A stretch of DNA of 64,000 nt. Origin: a virus. Of this stretch, positions 23,281-29,798 are shown in pieces. The translations under genes and the position numbers were made by a program. How positions within the stretch are numbered: position 1 is the stretch's first letter; each line of letters opens with the position of its first letter. The notes under the pieces are model-generated. The model ran no database searches. It saw nothing but the letters and a program-made list of their open reading frames with translations, and was not told where the DNA came from. The stretch covers positions 1-64,000 of the IMG/VR virus record IMGVR_UViG_3300025438_000010. The stretch is one strand, 5' to 3'.

Positions 23281-23337
23281 GTGCCCCTCTACGGAGGGGT
23301 ACTTTCCGTAAAAAGTGGCGTGGTGCGCCGATACAAT
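23281..23337 (+). promoter_or_regulatory. Array unit P11: terminator plus promoter
   Basis: GTGCCCCTC/GAGGGGTAC hairpin, CCGTAAAA at 23306, TACAAT at 23332-23337. Confidence 0.8.
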
Positions 23338-23366
23338 AAAGACACGGACAGCAAAGGAGGACAATT

Positions 23367-23549
23367 ATGTCTGAAAAAGTGACGGTGGCACACCTGCCTA
23401 CCTGTAACTTCTGTACCAACCTGGCAGGATATGACGCTAGGACGGTGTTAGGCGCGTGGGCTTACCTATGCGAGGAACATTTCTACCCCATGACCGAGGG
23501 ACGGCTTGGGACTGGCTACGGTCAGAAACTAATCCTGGAGGAGGCATGA
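23367..23549 (+). CDS. Array gene 14: zinc-binding protein, 60 aa
   Basis: CNFC at about residue 13 and CEEH at about 35 form a probable zinc site, followed by GRLGTGYGQKL, an arrangement seen in small actinophage proteins. Function unknown. Its stop overlaps the next start (ATGA). Confidence 0.75.
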   Translation: MSEKVTVAHLPTCNFCTNLAGYDARTVLGAWAYLCEEHFYPMTEGRLGTGYGQKLILEEA

Positions 23550-23692
23550 TGGCAATAGTAGTTAGGCGCTACGGCGTTACACCAACACGCGCCGGTCTGG
23601 TATCGACCTGCGTGGAGTGTGGGAGAGTATTCGACCTCACCGATGAAACTGACGCTAACGAGTTAGCCTACGGACACGACTGCGAGGTGTGA
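23546..23692 (+). CDS. Array gene 15: zinc-ribbon protein, 48 aa
   Basis: CVECGRVFDLTDETDANE then HDC makes a C-x2-C...H-x-C site; the GRVFDLTDETDA stretch is familiar from actinophage micro-proteins. Either of two adjacent ATGs (23546, 23549) follows GGAGGAGG; the first overlaps the upstream stop. Confidence 0.75.
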   Translation: MMAIVVRRYGVTPTRAGLVSTCVECGRVFDLTDETDANELAYGHDCEV

Positions 23693-23700
23693 GTGACACG

Positions 23701-23768
23701 GCACGCCCCCTCTCCGGAGGGGGTGCTGTCGTTGTCCCGTAAAAAATTGGGAGTAGTGGGAATAAAAT
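23701..23768 (+). promoter_or_regulatory. Array unit P12: terminator plus promoter
   Basis: GCACGCCCCCTC/GAGGGGGTGC hairpin (23701-23726), CCGTAAAA at 23737, and a weaker -10 (TAAAAT, 23763-23768). Short leader without a clear 5' stem. Confidence 0.75.
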
Positions 23769-23790
23769 AAAGGTATCAACGGGAGGAGGA

Positions 23791-23967
23791 ATGATGATAT
23801 GTCAATACTGTAATGAGAACCCTGTCCGGGAAGGCTGGGCTATCACCTGCGCCGTGTGTACTTTCATGTGTACACGGTGCAAGGAGGACACACCCTACGA
23901 ATTAGGAGTGTCCTGGGATAGGTACTGTGACCCCTGCGGTGTTGCGGTGGCTTCTGTCCCATTCTAA
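23791..23967 (+). CDS. Array gene 16: four-CxxC zinc protein, 58 aa
   Basis: Four C-x2-C pairs (CQYC, CAVC, CTRC, CDPC) in 58 residues, enough for two zinc ions in a double ribbon. GGGAGGAGGA precedes two possible ATGs. A protein of this kind could bind RNA polymerase or nucleic acid; this is inference. Confidence 0.75.
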   Translation: MMICQYCNENPVREGWAITCAVCTFMCTRCKEDTPYELGVSWDRYCDPCGVAVASVPF

Positions 23968-23970
23968 GCG

Positions 23971-24033
23971 ACTCCCCCTCTCCGGAGGGGGTTTCGCCGT
24001 TCCGTAAAAAACATGGAGGGGGGCTTATACAAT
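23971..24033 (+). promoter_or_regulatory. Array unit P13: terminator plus promoter
   Basis: CCCCCTCTCCGGAGGGGG hairpin with TTTCG, CCGTAAAA at 24002, TACAAT at 24028-24033. Confidence 0.85.
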
Positions 24034-24086
24034 AAAGACATGACGGGGGGACACTAGGGCTTTCCGCATAACCTGAGGAGGACACC

Positions 24087-24425
24087 ATGGGTGACCGTTC
24101 GAATATCGCGATTGTCTACCACACCGGAGAAACTATCTACCTGTACGGGCATTGGCTCGGGCATGAAAGTCAGAGGATTGTCGCACGCGCAATTTCTGAG
24201 GGCAGGCGAATGGAAGACGAGTCTTATTTCGCTCGGATTCTTTTTAGCAAAATGATTGCTGAGGACATTGCCGGCGAAACCGGCTTCGGTATCGCACCGT
24301 ATGAGGTAGACCAGGACTACGGCAATCCCACAGTTACCGTGGATTTTCGTGACCACACGGTGATGCACGACAACTGGGATAACGCTGTCCCGTTCGCTGA
24401 CTACCCCCGGCTAGTACTGGTATAG
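24087..24425 (+). CDS. Array gene 17: conserved MGDRSNI phage protein, 112 aa
   Basis: Begins MGDRSNIAIVYHTGETIYLY, then GHWLG, a start shared by many actinophage hypotheticals. Mixed alpha/beta, acidic. Function not known. GAGGAGG Shine-Dalgarno. Confidence 0.8.
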   Translation: MGDRSNIAIVYHTGETIYLYGHWLGHESQRIVARAISEGRRMEDESYFARILFSKMIAEDIAGETGFGIAPYEVDQDYGNPTVTVDFRDHTVMHDNWDNAVPFADYPRLVLV

Positions 24426-24434
24426 CCTGACGGG

Positions 24435-24498
24435 AGCCCCTCACTTCGGTGAGGGGCTACCCCGTTCCGTAAAAAATTGGCTACGGCATGGATACAAT
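24435..24498 (+). promoter_or_regulatory. Array unit P14: terminator plus promoter
   Basis: AGCCCCTCAC-TTCG-GTGAGGGGCT hairpin, CCGTAAAA at 24467, TACAAT at 24493-24498. Leader stem AGGGG/CCCCT. Confidence 0.85.
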
Positions 24499-24539
24499 AA
24501 AGACAACAGCAGGGGAAATACCCCTACGGGAGGAGAGTC

Positions 24540-24875
24540 ATGGATACGGCTACGGTAGTAGGATTGGTGGCTACTACACCACGATATGTAGAAACTATTG
24601 ACGGGAAGCGTGTTTTATCTTTTCGTCTGGCGTGCCCTCAGAAGGGTTACGACAGGGACACCGGCGAGTGGGTGCCTAAAGACACAAACTGGTACACGGT
24701 GCTGTGCTTTGACGATGTAGCAAGCGACTGTGTCGACAGGGTTGGCAAGGGGAGTCGGATTGTTGTAGTTGGTAATCTGATGAAAGTCACAGATTGGTCT
24801 GCTGACAGCCCCTCGGGTACTTCGGTAGAAATACACGCCCACACCCTGGGTAACCTGGGGAAGAACATATCCTAA
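24540..24875 (+). CDS. ssb: Array gene 18: single-stranded DNA-binding protein
   Basis: 111 residues with the OB-fold order of bacterial SSB: VVGLVATTPRY, VLSFRLACPQ, NWYTVLCFDDVA, GSRIVVVGNLMK and a closing strand (VEIHAHTLG). It stops after the OB domain and lacks the acidic C-terminal tail that recruits partners, so it may act alone or as a competitor. It would coat single-stranded phage DNA early in replication. Confidence 0.85.
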   Translation: MDTATVVGLVATTPRYVETIDGKRVLSFRLACPQKGYDRDTGEWVPKDTNWYTVLCFDDVASDCVDRVGKGSRIVVVGNLMKVTDWSADSPSGTSVEIHAHTLGNLGKNIS

Positions 24876-24876
24876 C

Positions 24877-24942
24877 GGTAACCCCCTCTCCGGAGGGGGA
24901 TTACCCGTCTCCGTAAAAAATCACACGGTGCTTCGGTACAAT
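24877..24942 (+). promoter_or_regulatory. Array unit P15: terminator plus promoter
   Basis: GGTAACCCCCTC/GAGGGGGATTACC hairpin (24877-24905), CCGTAAAA at 24911, TACAAT at 24937-24942. Very short leader with no 5' stem. Confidence 0.85.
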
Positions 24943-24967
24943 AAAGATATGGAAAGGAGGTCAGCAA

Positions 24968-25171
24968 ATGTCTGACATAAAATACCCTGAGGTGGAAGTA
25001 GAACTGGTAGGACAGGACGGCAACGCGTTCGCTGTTATGGCAAGAGTGAGCAAGGCTCTCCGCCGGGCTAGTGTGGCTCAGCAGGAGATTGACGAGTACC
25101 TCAAGGAATCTACCTCTGGGGACTACGACCACCTAGTGGCAACCGCCACCCGGTGGGTTACGGTTCACTAA
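24968..25171 (+). CDS. Array gene 19: conserved actinophage protein, 67 aa
   Basis: Starts MSDIKYPEVEVELVGQDGNA; the following helix (KALRRASVAQQEIDEYLK) and TATRWVTV end are shared with many small actinophage proteins of unknown function. GGAAAGGAGG Shine-Dalgarno. Confidence 0.8.
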   Translation: MSDIKYPEVEVELVGQDGNAFAVMARVSKALRRASVAQQEIDEYLKESTSGDYDHLVATATRWVTVH

Positions 25172-25184
25172 CCCCACACGGCAC

Positions 25185-25245
25185 TAGCCCCTCTTCGGAG
25201 GGGTTATTGTCGTCCGTAAAAAATGCGGTGAGGACACCATACAAT
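25185..25245 (+). promoter_or_regulatory. Array unit P16: terminator plus promoter
   Basis: AGCCCCTC-TTCG-GAGGGGTT hairpin, CCGTAAAA at 25214, TACAAT at 25240-25245. Confidence 0.85.
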
Positions 25246-25299
25246 AAAGACATAGACAAGGAGGCACTAGAACTCTTTGCTATAACCTGAGGAGGAACT

Positions 25300-25521
25300 A
25301 TGTACGAGGTCGAGACCAGAATGGTCATAACCACACCACGGTGTCCCGAGTGCGGAGAGGCTGGCATTCTCCAAATCCCGGCAGACGGCTACGACCGCTG
25401 GGCAGAGGGTGCGCTTATTCAAGAAGCCTTTCCCAACCTTTCCCTAGCCCTTAGGGAACAACTGAAGACCGGCTATCACGGCGCTTGCTGGGATACGGCT
25501 TTTGGACCCGTCCCTTTTTAG
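25300..25521 (+). CDS. Array gene 20: zinc-ribbon protein, 73 aa
   Basis: CPECGEAG at about residue 15, then GYDRWAEGALIQEAFPNL and GYHGACWDTAFG. One CxxC plus a late Cys/His pair. The pattern is common in actinophages; function unknown. Confidence 0.8.
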   Translation: MYEVETRMVITTPRCPECGEAGILQIPADGYDRWAEGALIQEAFPNLSLALREQLKTGYHGACWDTAFGPVPF

Positions 25522-25532
25522 CCCCACACGGC

Positions 25533-25596
25533 AATTCCCCGGCTTAGGCTGGGGTTTTGTCGTCCCGTAAAAAATGAGGGAACACGGGAATATAAT
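25533..25596 (+). promoter_or_regulatory. Array unit P17: terminator plus promoter
   Basis: CCCCGGC-TTAG-GCTGGGG with TTTTGT, CCGTAAAA at 25565, TATAAT at 25591-25596. Leader stem GACAC...GTGTC with an inner AAGC/GCTT. Confidence 0.85.
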
Positions 25597-25650
25597 AAAG
25601 ACATAGACACCAAGCAAAAGGCTTAGTGTCACTACCCTGGAGGAGTACCT

Positions 25651-25926
25651 ATGAGTACACGGGCAAAGGTAAGGGCAAAAGTCCTTGCAGATGGTGGGAC
25701 CTTTGAGGAGGGCTACACCGGCTGGGCAAGCGACACCTACTGGGTCGAGGTAACACTCTCCGATTCAGAAACGGTGTGGGCTTGTGAGGCGACAGAGTAC
25801 GACAGCCTCTGGACCCTGAGGGTCGAGCAAGAGGATAGCGAAACTCGCGCTCAGATGTGGAGCTATGTCTGGGACAAGGTACGCTTTCCCGTAGTTCGCC
25901 GTGATAGCTTCTCACAAGCTGTCTAA
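25651..25926 (+). CDS. Array gene 21: phage protein, 91 aa
   Basis: Basic start (STRAKVRAKVLADGG), then a Trp-rich beta region and a helical end. Not recognised. GGAGGAG Shine-Dalgarno. Confidence 0.75.
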   Translation: MSTRAKVRAKVLADGGTFEEGYTGWASDTYWVEVTLSDSETVWACEATEYDSLWTLRVEQEDSETRAQMWSYVWDKVRFPVVRRDSFSQAV

Positions 25927-25931
25927 CCCCC

Positions 25932-25999
25932 AAGCCCCTGTCAGAAATGGCAGGGGTTCCTGGGGTGCCGTAAAAAAATTCTATCGAAGGTCGTACAAT
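25932..25999 (+). promoter_or_regulatory. Array unit P18: terminator plus promoter
   Basis: AAGCCCCTGTCA/TGGCAGGGGTT hairpin, CCGTAAAA at 25968, TACAAT at 25994-25999. Confidence 0.85.
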
Positions 26000-26051
26000 A
26001 AAGACAACGGCACACGGGGTACGCCTGTGAGCCACTACCTGAGGAGGCACT

Positions 26052-26165
26052 ATGAGTGACAACCCTTTCGACAACCTGGACATTATCAACCAGGACGCGA
26101 TTGACGCGATGGATGACGAAACCGTCAAGACGGTTTGGGAAATCCTTACCAAAGCCGGCTACTAG
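26052..26165 (+). CDS. Array gene 22: acidic micro-protein, 37 aa
   Basis: MSDNPFDNLDIINQD followed by a short helix ending KAGY; almost no basic residues. GAGGAGG precedes the ATG. Acidic micro-proteins of this size are typical host-takeover products, but no target can be named. Confidence 0.75.
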   Translation: MSDNPFDNLDIINQDAIDAMDDETVKTVWEILTKAGY

Positions 26166-26222
26166 GCGAGAGAGGGCGGGGAAACCCGCTCTCTCCCCCT
26201 ACCCCAACAGAAAGAGGAAAGA

Positions 26223-26450
26223 ATGTTAGAAAGAATTACACGGGTAAATTACTACTGGAAAGACACGGTAATCCCTGGAGATACTGACGCACAAGTAGTT
26301 ATCCTGAACGATAGCGACAAGTACGAACAAATGTCTAATGATGGAAGTTTCGATGAGCGTATCTGGTTCTACTTTCAGAATGAAGATGAGTTCCAACGAG
26401 CCTTTGACCCCGCTAACACGGAGTTCGAGTTCGTCCTCACCGGAGGATAG
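26223..26450 (+). CDS. Array gene 23: acidic phage protein, 75 aa
   Basis: Beta-rich and acidic (VNYYWKDTVIPGDTDAQVV). Second cistron of P18 after a GAGAG...CTCTC hairpin without a T run. Not recognised. Confidence 0.75.
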   Translation: MLERITRVNYYWKDTVIPGDTDAQVVILNDSDKYEQMSNDGSFDERIWFYFQNEDEFQRAFDPANTEFEFVLTGG

Positions 26451-26474
26451 GTTTTCCTCCCAGGGAAAAAGCAC

Positions 26475-26539
26475 AAGCCCCGCCATTTCTGGCGGGGTTT
26501 TGTGTGTCCGTAAAAAGTTAGGGGACACGGGGATACAAT
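26475..26539 (+). promoter_or_regulatory. Array unit P19: terminator plus promoter
   Basis: AAGCCCCGCCA/TGGCGGGGTTTTG hairpin, CCGTAAAA at 26508, TACAAT at 26534-26539. Leader stem GCACGGAACA/TGTTCTGTGT. Confidence 0.85.
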
Positions 26540-26591
26540 AAAAACATCAGCACGGAACAAGCGGTGTTCTGTGTCTAACCCTGGAGGAACT

Positions 26592-26747
26592 ATGTATTAC
26601 TTTGTTACGGTTATAGAAAAAGCCTCACGAGAGATTGTGGCGACTTATCTTGACGCCTTTGAGTCTGACGCTCACGAGAGGGCTCAGACCATTGGAACCA
26701 TTGAAGGCTACGCGGTGTTCATTACTAGTGGTGACCCACTCTCATAG
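26592..26747 (+). CDS. Array gene 24: small phage protein, 51 aa
   Basis: MYYFVTVIEKASREI then a helix and a short beta end; possibly a small ferredoxin-like fold. GGAGG Shine-Dalgarno. Not recognised. Confidence 0.75.
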   Translation: MYYFVTVIEKASREIVATYLDAFESDAHERAQTIGTIEGYAVFITSGDPLS

Positions 26748-26757
26748 CAACTAGGGG

Positions 26758-26819
26758 AGCCCCAGCTTAGGCTGGGGTTTCTGCTGTCCGTAAAATTCGA
26801 TCGACACGGACGATACAAT
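26758..26819 (+). promoter_or_regulatory. Array unit P20: terminator plus promoter (TCGATCGA type)
   Basis: AGCCCCAGC/GCTGGGGTTT hairpin, CCGTAAAA at 26788, TTCGATCGA in the spacer, TACAAT at 26814-26819. Leader stem GACAG/CTGTC. Confidence 0.85.
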
Positions 26820-26873
26820 AAAAGCACAGACAGGGACACAAGGTTTCTGTCCTAACCCTGGAGGATAGCAATT

Positions 26874-27062
26874 ATGCGTTCACACGATGGATTGGCAGAA
26901 TGGGCTTTGGAACAAGCCACCACACGGGAGCAAATTGCTCACCACATCGAGCGTTTGCGCGATGATGCCCTGATGATTCACGACTACCCCGAGCAGGCTA
27001 TCGCCTTTATCGAGGACGAACTCCGTGAGATTCGGGTGCTACTGGCTAGGGATTCAGACTAG
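26874..27062 (+). CDS. Array gene 25: helical protein, 62 aa
   Basis: Three predicted charged helices (AEWALEQATTREQIAHHIERLRDD). No known family. GGAGG Shine-Dalgarno. Confidence 0.75.
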   Translation: MRSHDGLAEWALEQATTREQIAHHIERLRDDALMIHDYPEQAIAFIEDELREIRVLLARDSD

Positions 27063-27071
27063 CCAGACACG

Positions 27072-27132
27072 GAACCCCTCTCCGGAGGGGTTTCGGTCGT
27101 CCGTAAAAATCGATCGAAGGACGGAATACAAT
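27072..27132 (+). promoter_or_regulatory. Array unit P21: terminator plus promoter (TCGATCGA type)
   Basis: AACCCCTC-TCCG-GAGGGGTTT hairpin, CCGTAAAA at 27101, TCGATCGA in the spacer, TACAAT at 27127-27132. Leader stem CAGCA...TGCTG. Confidence 0.85.
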
Positions 27133-27179
27133 AAAAACATCAGCACGGAAATACCGGGCGATTGCTGGGAGGAGTGGCT

Positions 27180-27386
27180 ATGCCCACTTTGGTTGTCACG
27201 GACACCAACAAGATTGGTGTCGATGGTTTGGTGGAAAGGCTTGCCGACCACATCATTATGGTAGTCGATAGGCGCGGGTATGGTGAGCAGGACAATGTCC
27301 ACACCATCACGCTTGCCGACACCATTCGCAACACGGAGGCGCACGGGCTTGCCTGTCGCCTAGGGTTTCTCGCCCACATCGAGTAG
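27180..27386 (+). CDS. Array gene 26: phage protein, 68 aa
   Basis: From the ATG after GGGAGGAG: MPTLVVTDTNKIGVDGLVER, alternating strands and helices. Not recognised. Confidence 0.75.
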   Translation: MPTLVVTDTNKIGVDGLVERLADHIIMVVDRRGYGEQDNVHTITLADTIRNTEAHGLACRLGFLAHIE

Positions 27387-27396
27387 CCCTGCCCAT

Positions 27397-27467
27397 ACTG
27401 TCCCCTCTCCGGAGGGGATAGTGTGCGTTTGCTGTCCGTAAAATTCGATCGAAGCACGGAATATAAT
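27397..27467 (+). promoter_or_regulatory. Array unit P22: terminator plus promoter (TCGATCGA type)
   Basis: ACTGTCCCCTC/GAGGGGATAGT hairpin, CCGTAAAA at 27436, TTCGATCGA in the spacer, TATAAT at 27462-27467. Confidence 0.85.
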
Positions 27468-27516
27468 AAAGACACAAGCACACGGGAACCCCTGTGGCTT
27501 ACCTGAGGAGGAACTA

Positions 27517-27600
27517 ATGAGTGAAAATATGTGTTCAGGCTGTGGCGATATCTGCCGGGCAAGTGAATCAAAGTGCGGTATCTGTAGAGGGGGGTGGTGA
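27517..27600 (+). CDS. Array gene 27: zinc-ribbon micro-protein, 27 aa
   Basis: CSGCGDIC and CGIC supply five Cys in 27 residues. GAGGAGG precedes the ATG. First of three closely spaced cistrons from P22. Confidence 0.7.
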   Translation: MSENMCSGCGDICRASESKCGICRGGW

Positions 27601-27603
27601 GAG

Positions 27604-27780
27604 ATGGGCATCACGGAAATGTTCCAACTGATTCGCCAAGTCTGGTCAGACTCTATGTCAGACAATGGCGCTATCTGGGAACGCTCTAACGCGGAACTAC
27701 AGAATGCTAAGGCTAACTACCCCGACCTGTACGAAGAAGCCCTGGCTATGGCATACGAGGCGAGTGTGAATCAACGATGA
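27604..27780 (+). CDS. Array gene 28: helical protein, 58 aa
   Basis: A single-domain helical protein (MFQLIRQVWSDSM, then NAELQNAKANYP). Starts 3 nt after the previous stop and overlaps the next start (ATGA). Confidence 0.7.
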   Translation: MGITEMFQLIRQVWSDSMSDNGAIWERSNAELQNAKANYPDLYEEALAMAYEASVNQR

Positions 27781-27980
27781 GCCAGACACCAGACACGGCT
27801 TATGGGGTAACGCTCAGTTTCACATTCCACGAGCCACGGAACAAGACACGGGAAGAAGCCGAGCGCTTTATCAACGAGTATGTGAGCAGACTCGCCGAGA
27901 ATGACGAGAGTGACCTACCCGAAGTCCGATGGGACGATGTGGAGTGGAACATCGTGGAACTACTGCCAGAAGCACAGTAA
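27777..27980 (+). CDS. Array gene 29: acidic phage protein, 67 aa
   Basis: Starts in the ATGA overlap. Beta strand YGVTLSFTFHEP, one helix, then an acidic beta end (VRWDDVEWNIVELL). Not recognised. Confidence 0.75.
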   Translation: MSQTPDTAYGVTLSFTFHEPRNKTREEAERFINEYVSRLAENDESDLPEVRWDDVEWNIVELLPEAQ

Positions 27981-27989
27981 GCCACAAGC

Positions 27990-28054
27990 AAGCCCCTGGC
28001 GAGAGCCGGGGGTTTTGCTGTCCCGTAAAATTCGATCGAAGCACGGAATATAAT
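27990..28054 (+). promoter_or_regulatory. Array unit P23: terminator plus promoter (TCGATCGA type)
   Basis: AAGCCCCTGGC/GCCGGGGGTTTTG hairpin, CCGTAAAA at 28023, TTCGATCGA in the spacer, TATAAT at 28049-28054. Leader stem AGCAC...GTGCT. Confidence 0.85.
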
Positions 28055-28109
28055 AAAGACATAGCACAAGGGCACAAGGTCCTAGTGCTCTAACCCTGAG
28101 GAGAAAGAA

Positions 28110-28430
28110 ATGCTGAAAGAGAAACTGACCACACTGCCGGAGTTGTACAGCACGGACGAGACGAAGGGCGACCTGCCTGCTGTTTATGTGTTCACACCAG
28201 ACGCTGGAGCGACCTGGGTGCTTTGGGAGTACAGCCCCGAAGAAGGACTGGCGTTCGGGCTGTGCGACCTGGGCTTGGGCTTTCCCGAGATGGGATATGT
28301 CTCAGTCCCCGAGTTGGAATCACTACGCGGTAAGTTTGGCTTGCCTGTCGAGGTAGACACCAGCGTCACCACACGGTTCCAGGGCTACGAGAAGGCTGGA
28401 GTGTCGACCCCTGAGTACCTGATGGCTTGA
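28110..28430 (+). CDS. Array gene 30: DUF2958-like protein
   Basis: 106 residues. TWVLWEYSPEEGLAFGLCDLG and MGYVSVPELESLRGKFGLPVEVD follow the pattern of DUF2958, a family common on plasmids and phages, of unknown function. Complete length. Confidence 0.75.
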   Translation: MLKEKLTTLPELYSTDETKGDLPAVYVFTPDAGATWVLWEYSPEEGLAFGLCDLGLGFPEMGYVSVPELESLRGKFGLPVEVDTSVTTRFQGYEKAGVSTPEYLMA

Positions 28431-28440
28431 GAGCCGTACC

Positions 28441-28510
28441 CCCCAGCCCCCACTCCGGTGAGGGTTGGGGCAGTGTGCTCGTAAAATTCGATCGAAGCAC
28501 GGGTTATACT
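28441..28510 (+). promoter_or_regulatory. Array unit P24: hairpin plus promoter (TCGATCGA type)
   Basis: CCCCAGCCCCCAC/GTGAGGGTTGGGG hairpin. The element here is TCGTAAAA (28479), the only copy without CCG, and the -10 is TATACT (28505-28510). Confidence 0.75.
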
Positions 28511-28539
28511 AAAAACATCACAAGGGAAAGGAGACAATA

Positions 28540-28692
28540 ATGTCTTACACTTACAAAATAGTGTTTGTGATAATCACCCTGGGAGTGGTACTCTCTTTCC
28601 ACGACACCTACTGGCCTTGGGCTATGGTTCCTCTGGTGCTTTCGGCACTGGTTGGCGCTATTGGGCTCAGGCTCGGGGGTCGAGGAAAATAA
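28540..28692 (+). CDS. Array gene 31: two-helix membrane protein, 50 aa
   Basis: Two hydrophobic helices (about 6-20 and 26-43) joined by a short HDTYWPW turn, with a basic GGRGK end. GAAAGGAG Shine-Dalgarno. A host-membrane function is likely, but none can be named. Confidence 0.75.
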   Translation: MSYTYKIVFVIITLGVVLSFHDTYWPWAMVPLVLSALVGAIGLRLGGRGK

Positions 28693-28716
28693 GTTTTCCT
28701 CCCAGGGGAAAAGGCA

Positions 28717-28780
28717 GACCCCCTACTTCGGTAGGGGGTTCTGTCATTCCGTAAAAAAGACATAGCACGGAGAATATAAT
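28717..28780 (+). promoter_or_regulatory. Array unit P25: terminator plus promoter
   Basis: GACCCCCTAC-TTCG-GTAGGGGGTTC hairpin, CCGTAAAA at 28749, TATAAT at 28775-28780. Confidence 0.85.
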
Positions 28781-28834
28781 AAAGACATAGACAGGGAGAC
28801 AAAAGGGCTTTCTGCTATAACCTGGGAGGTCATT

Positions 28835-29044
28835 ATGGCTAAGCAGTTTCGAGTCCTCGCAAGCAAGTCGGGCTTCAAGACGTTCGACTTCACTTATGAC
28901 GCACACGAGGAGTCATACGCTCGCAAGGTCGCTAACACACTGAGCGATGAAAATTGGTCAGTGTGGTTTGAGACCCTCGATGACAAGCACCAGAGTGCGG
29001 TCATCAACGACCTAGACTTTGTCTTCGGCAAGACACAGTTCTAA
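28835..29044 (+). CDS. Array gene 32: phage protein, 69 aa
   Basis: FRVLASKSGFKTFDFTYDAHEE then a helix and FVFGKTQF; mixed alpha/beta. Not recognised. GGGAGG Shine-Dalgarno. Confidence 0.75.
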   Translation: MAKQFRVLASKSGFKTFDFTYDAHEESYARKVANTLSDENWSVWFETLDDKHQSAVINDLDFVFGKTQF

Positions 29045-29055
29045 GGCGCACGGCA

Positions 29056-29121
29056 GACCCCTGGCTTCGGCTAGGGGTTTTGTCGTTCCCCGTAAAATTC
29101 GATCAACACGACTTGTAGAAT
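29056..29121 (+). promoter_or_regulatory. Array unit P26: terminator plus promoter
   Basis: GACCCCTGGC-TTCG-GCTAGGGGTTTTG hairpin, CCGTAAAA at 29090, variant spacer TTCGATCAA, -10 TAGAAT (29116-29121). Its leader has the clearest 5' stem: GATATC...GATATC with CAGAGAG/CTTTCTG inside. Confidence 0.85.
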
Positions 29122-29177
29122 AGAGATATCACAGAGAGACACTAGGGCTTTCTGGATATCTGGGAAGGAAACAAATT

Positions 29178-29369
29178 ATGTATCAGGTAAAAATCTTTAC
29201 ACACAGAGATGCCTCGCTCTTCGCCGAGTCTGAGACGTTCCAGACTAGGGAGGAAGCCGATGCCTACGCCACGTCTGTTGGCACGGGAGAGGGCTACTGG
29301 ACCGAGATTCACCACTCGCAGGCGGTGTGGAGCAACTTCACATCACACGAGAGGCTTGCCCACCAGTAA
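29178..29369 (+). CDS. Array gene 33: small phage protein, 63 aa
   Basis: MYQVKIFTHRDASLF, then REEADAYATSVG and a Trp-containing end; probably a small alpha/beta fold. Similar in style to arrays 24 and 34. Not recognised. Confidence 0.75.
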   Translation: MYQVKIFTHRDASLFAESETFQTREEADAYATSVGTGEGYWTEIHHSQAVWSNFTSHERLAHQ

Positions 29370-29382
29370 GCCCTCACCCCAG

Positions 29383-29443
29383 GACCCCACTTCGGTGGGG
29401 CTTCTGGCATTCCGTAAAATTCGATCGACCCTAGGAATACAAT
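29383..29443 (+). promoter_or_regulatory. Array unit P27: terminator plus promoter (TCGATCGA type)
   Basis: GACCCCAC-TTCG-GTGGGGCTTCT hairpin, CCGTAAAA at 29412, TTCGATCGA, TACAAT at 29438-29443. Leader stem AGACAgCAGGG/CCCTGtGTCT. Confidence 0.85.
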
Positions 29444-29492
29444 AAAGACATAGACAGCAGGGAAATGCCCTGTGTCTACCTGGGAGGCACTA

Positions 29493-29714
29493 ATGGCTCA
29501 CAACTACAAGGTCAATGGCTGGTTCGGTTCTACCACGGCAGGGTGGCGTATCGCCCTGGAGCCTGCTTTCTTCGAGGACATCGAGGAGGCACGGCTCTAT
29601 GCCCAGGGACTCCACCTAGCCAATCAGGAGGCTAACACGGAAGCCTACGAGGTCGAGGTCTTCAGACTTCGGGAGCGAGGTCTTGCTCTCCGAGTCCTGG
29701 AGTACAGCGCCTAG
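29493..29714 (+). CDS. Array gene 34: phage protein, 73 aa
   Basis: Starts MAHNYKVNGWFGSTT after GGGAGG. Contains DIEEARLYAQGLHLANQEAN (helix) and a beta/basic end. Last protein-coding unit of the array. Not recognised. Confidence 0.75.
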   Translation: MAHNYKVNGWFGSTTAGWRIALEPAFFEDIEEARLYAQGLHLANQEANTEAYEVEVFRLRERGLALRVLEYSA

Positions 29715-29726
29715 GACTACCCCAGG

Positions 29727-29793
29727 GACCCCACTTCGGTGGGGTTTCTGGAGTTCTTGCGCCGTAAAAATCCCGGAGTGAGATTGGTACAAT
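29727..29793 (+). promoter_or_regulatory. Array unit P28: terminator plus promoter
   Basis: GACCCCAC-TTCG-GTGGGGTTTCT hairpin (29727-29749), CCGTAAAA at 29762, TACAAT at 29788-29793. No gene follows before the next terminator. Confidence 0.85.
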
Positions 29794-29798
29794 GGAAC

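Noticed and set aside
25649-26152. 167-residue minus-strand ORF across array units
   Set aside because: It spans a terminator and promoter, has low-complexity Ser/Arg/Pro composition and is antisense to well-supported genes; many similar antisense frames here are shadows.
17163-29793. Regular repeats that might be a CRISPR array
   Set aside because: The repeated elements are promoter and terminator parts separated by different genes of 100-700 bp; there are no short equal spacers and no cas genes.
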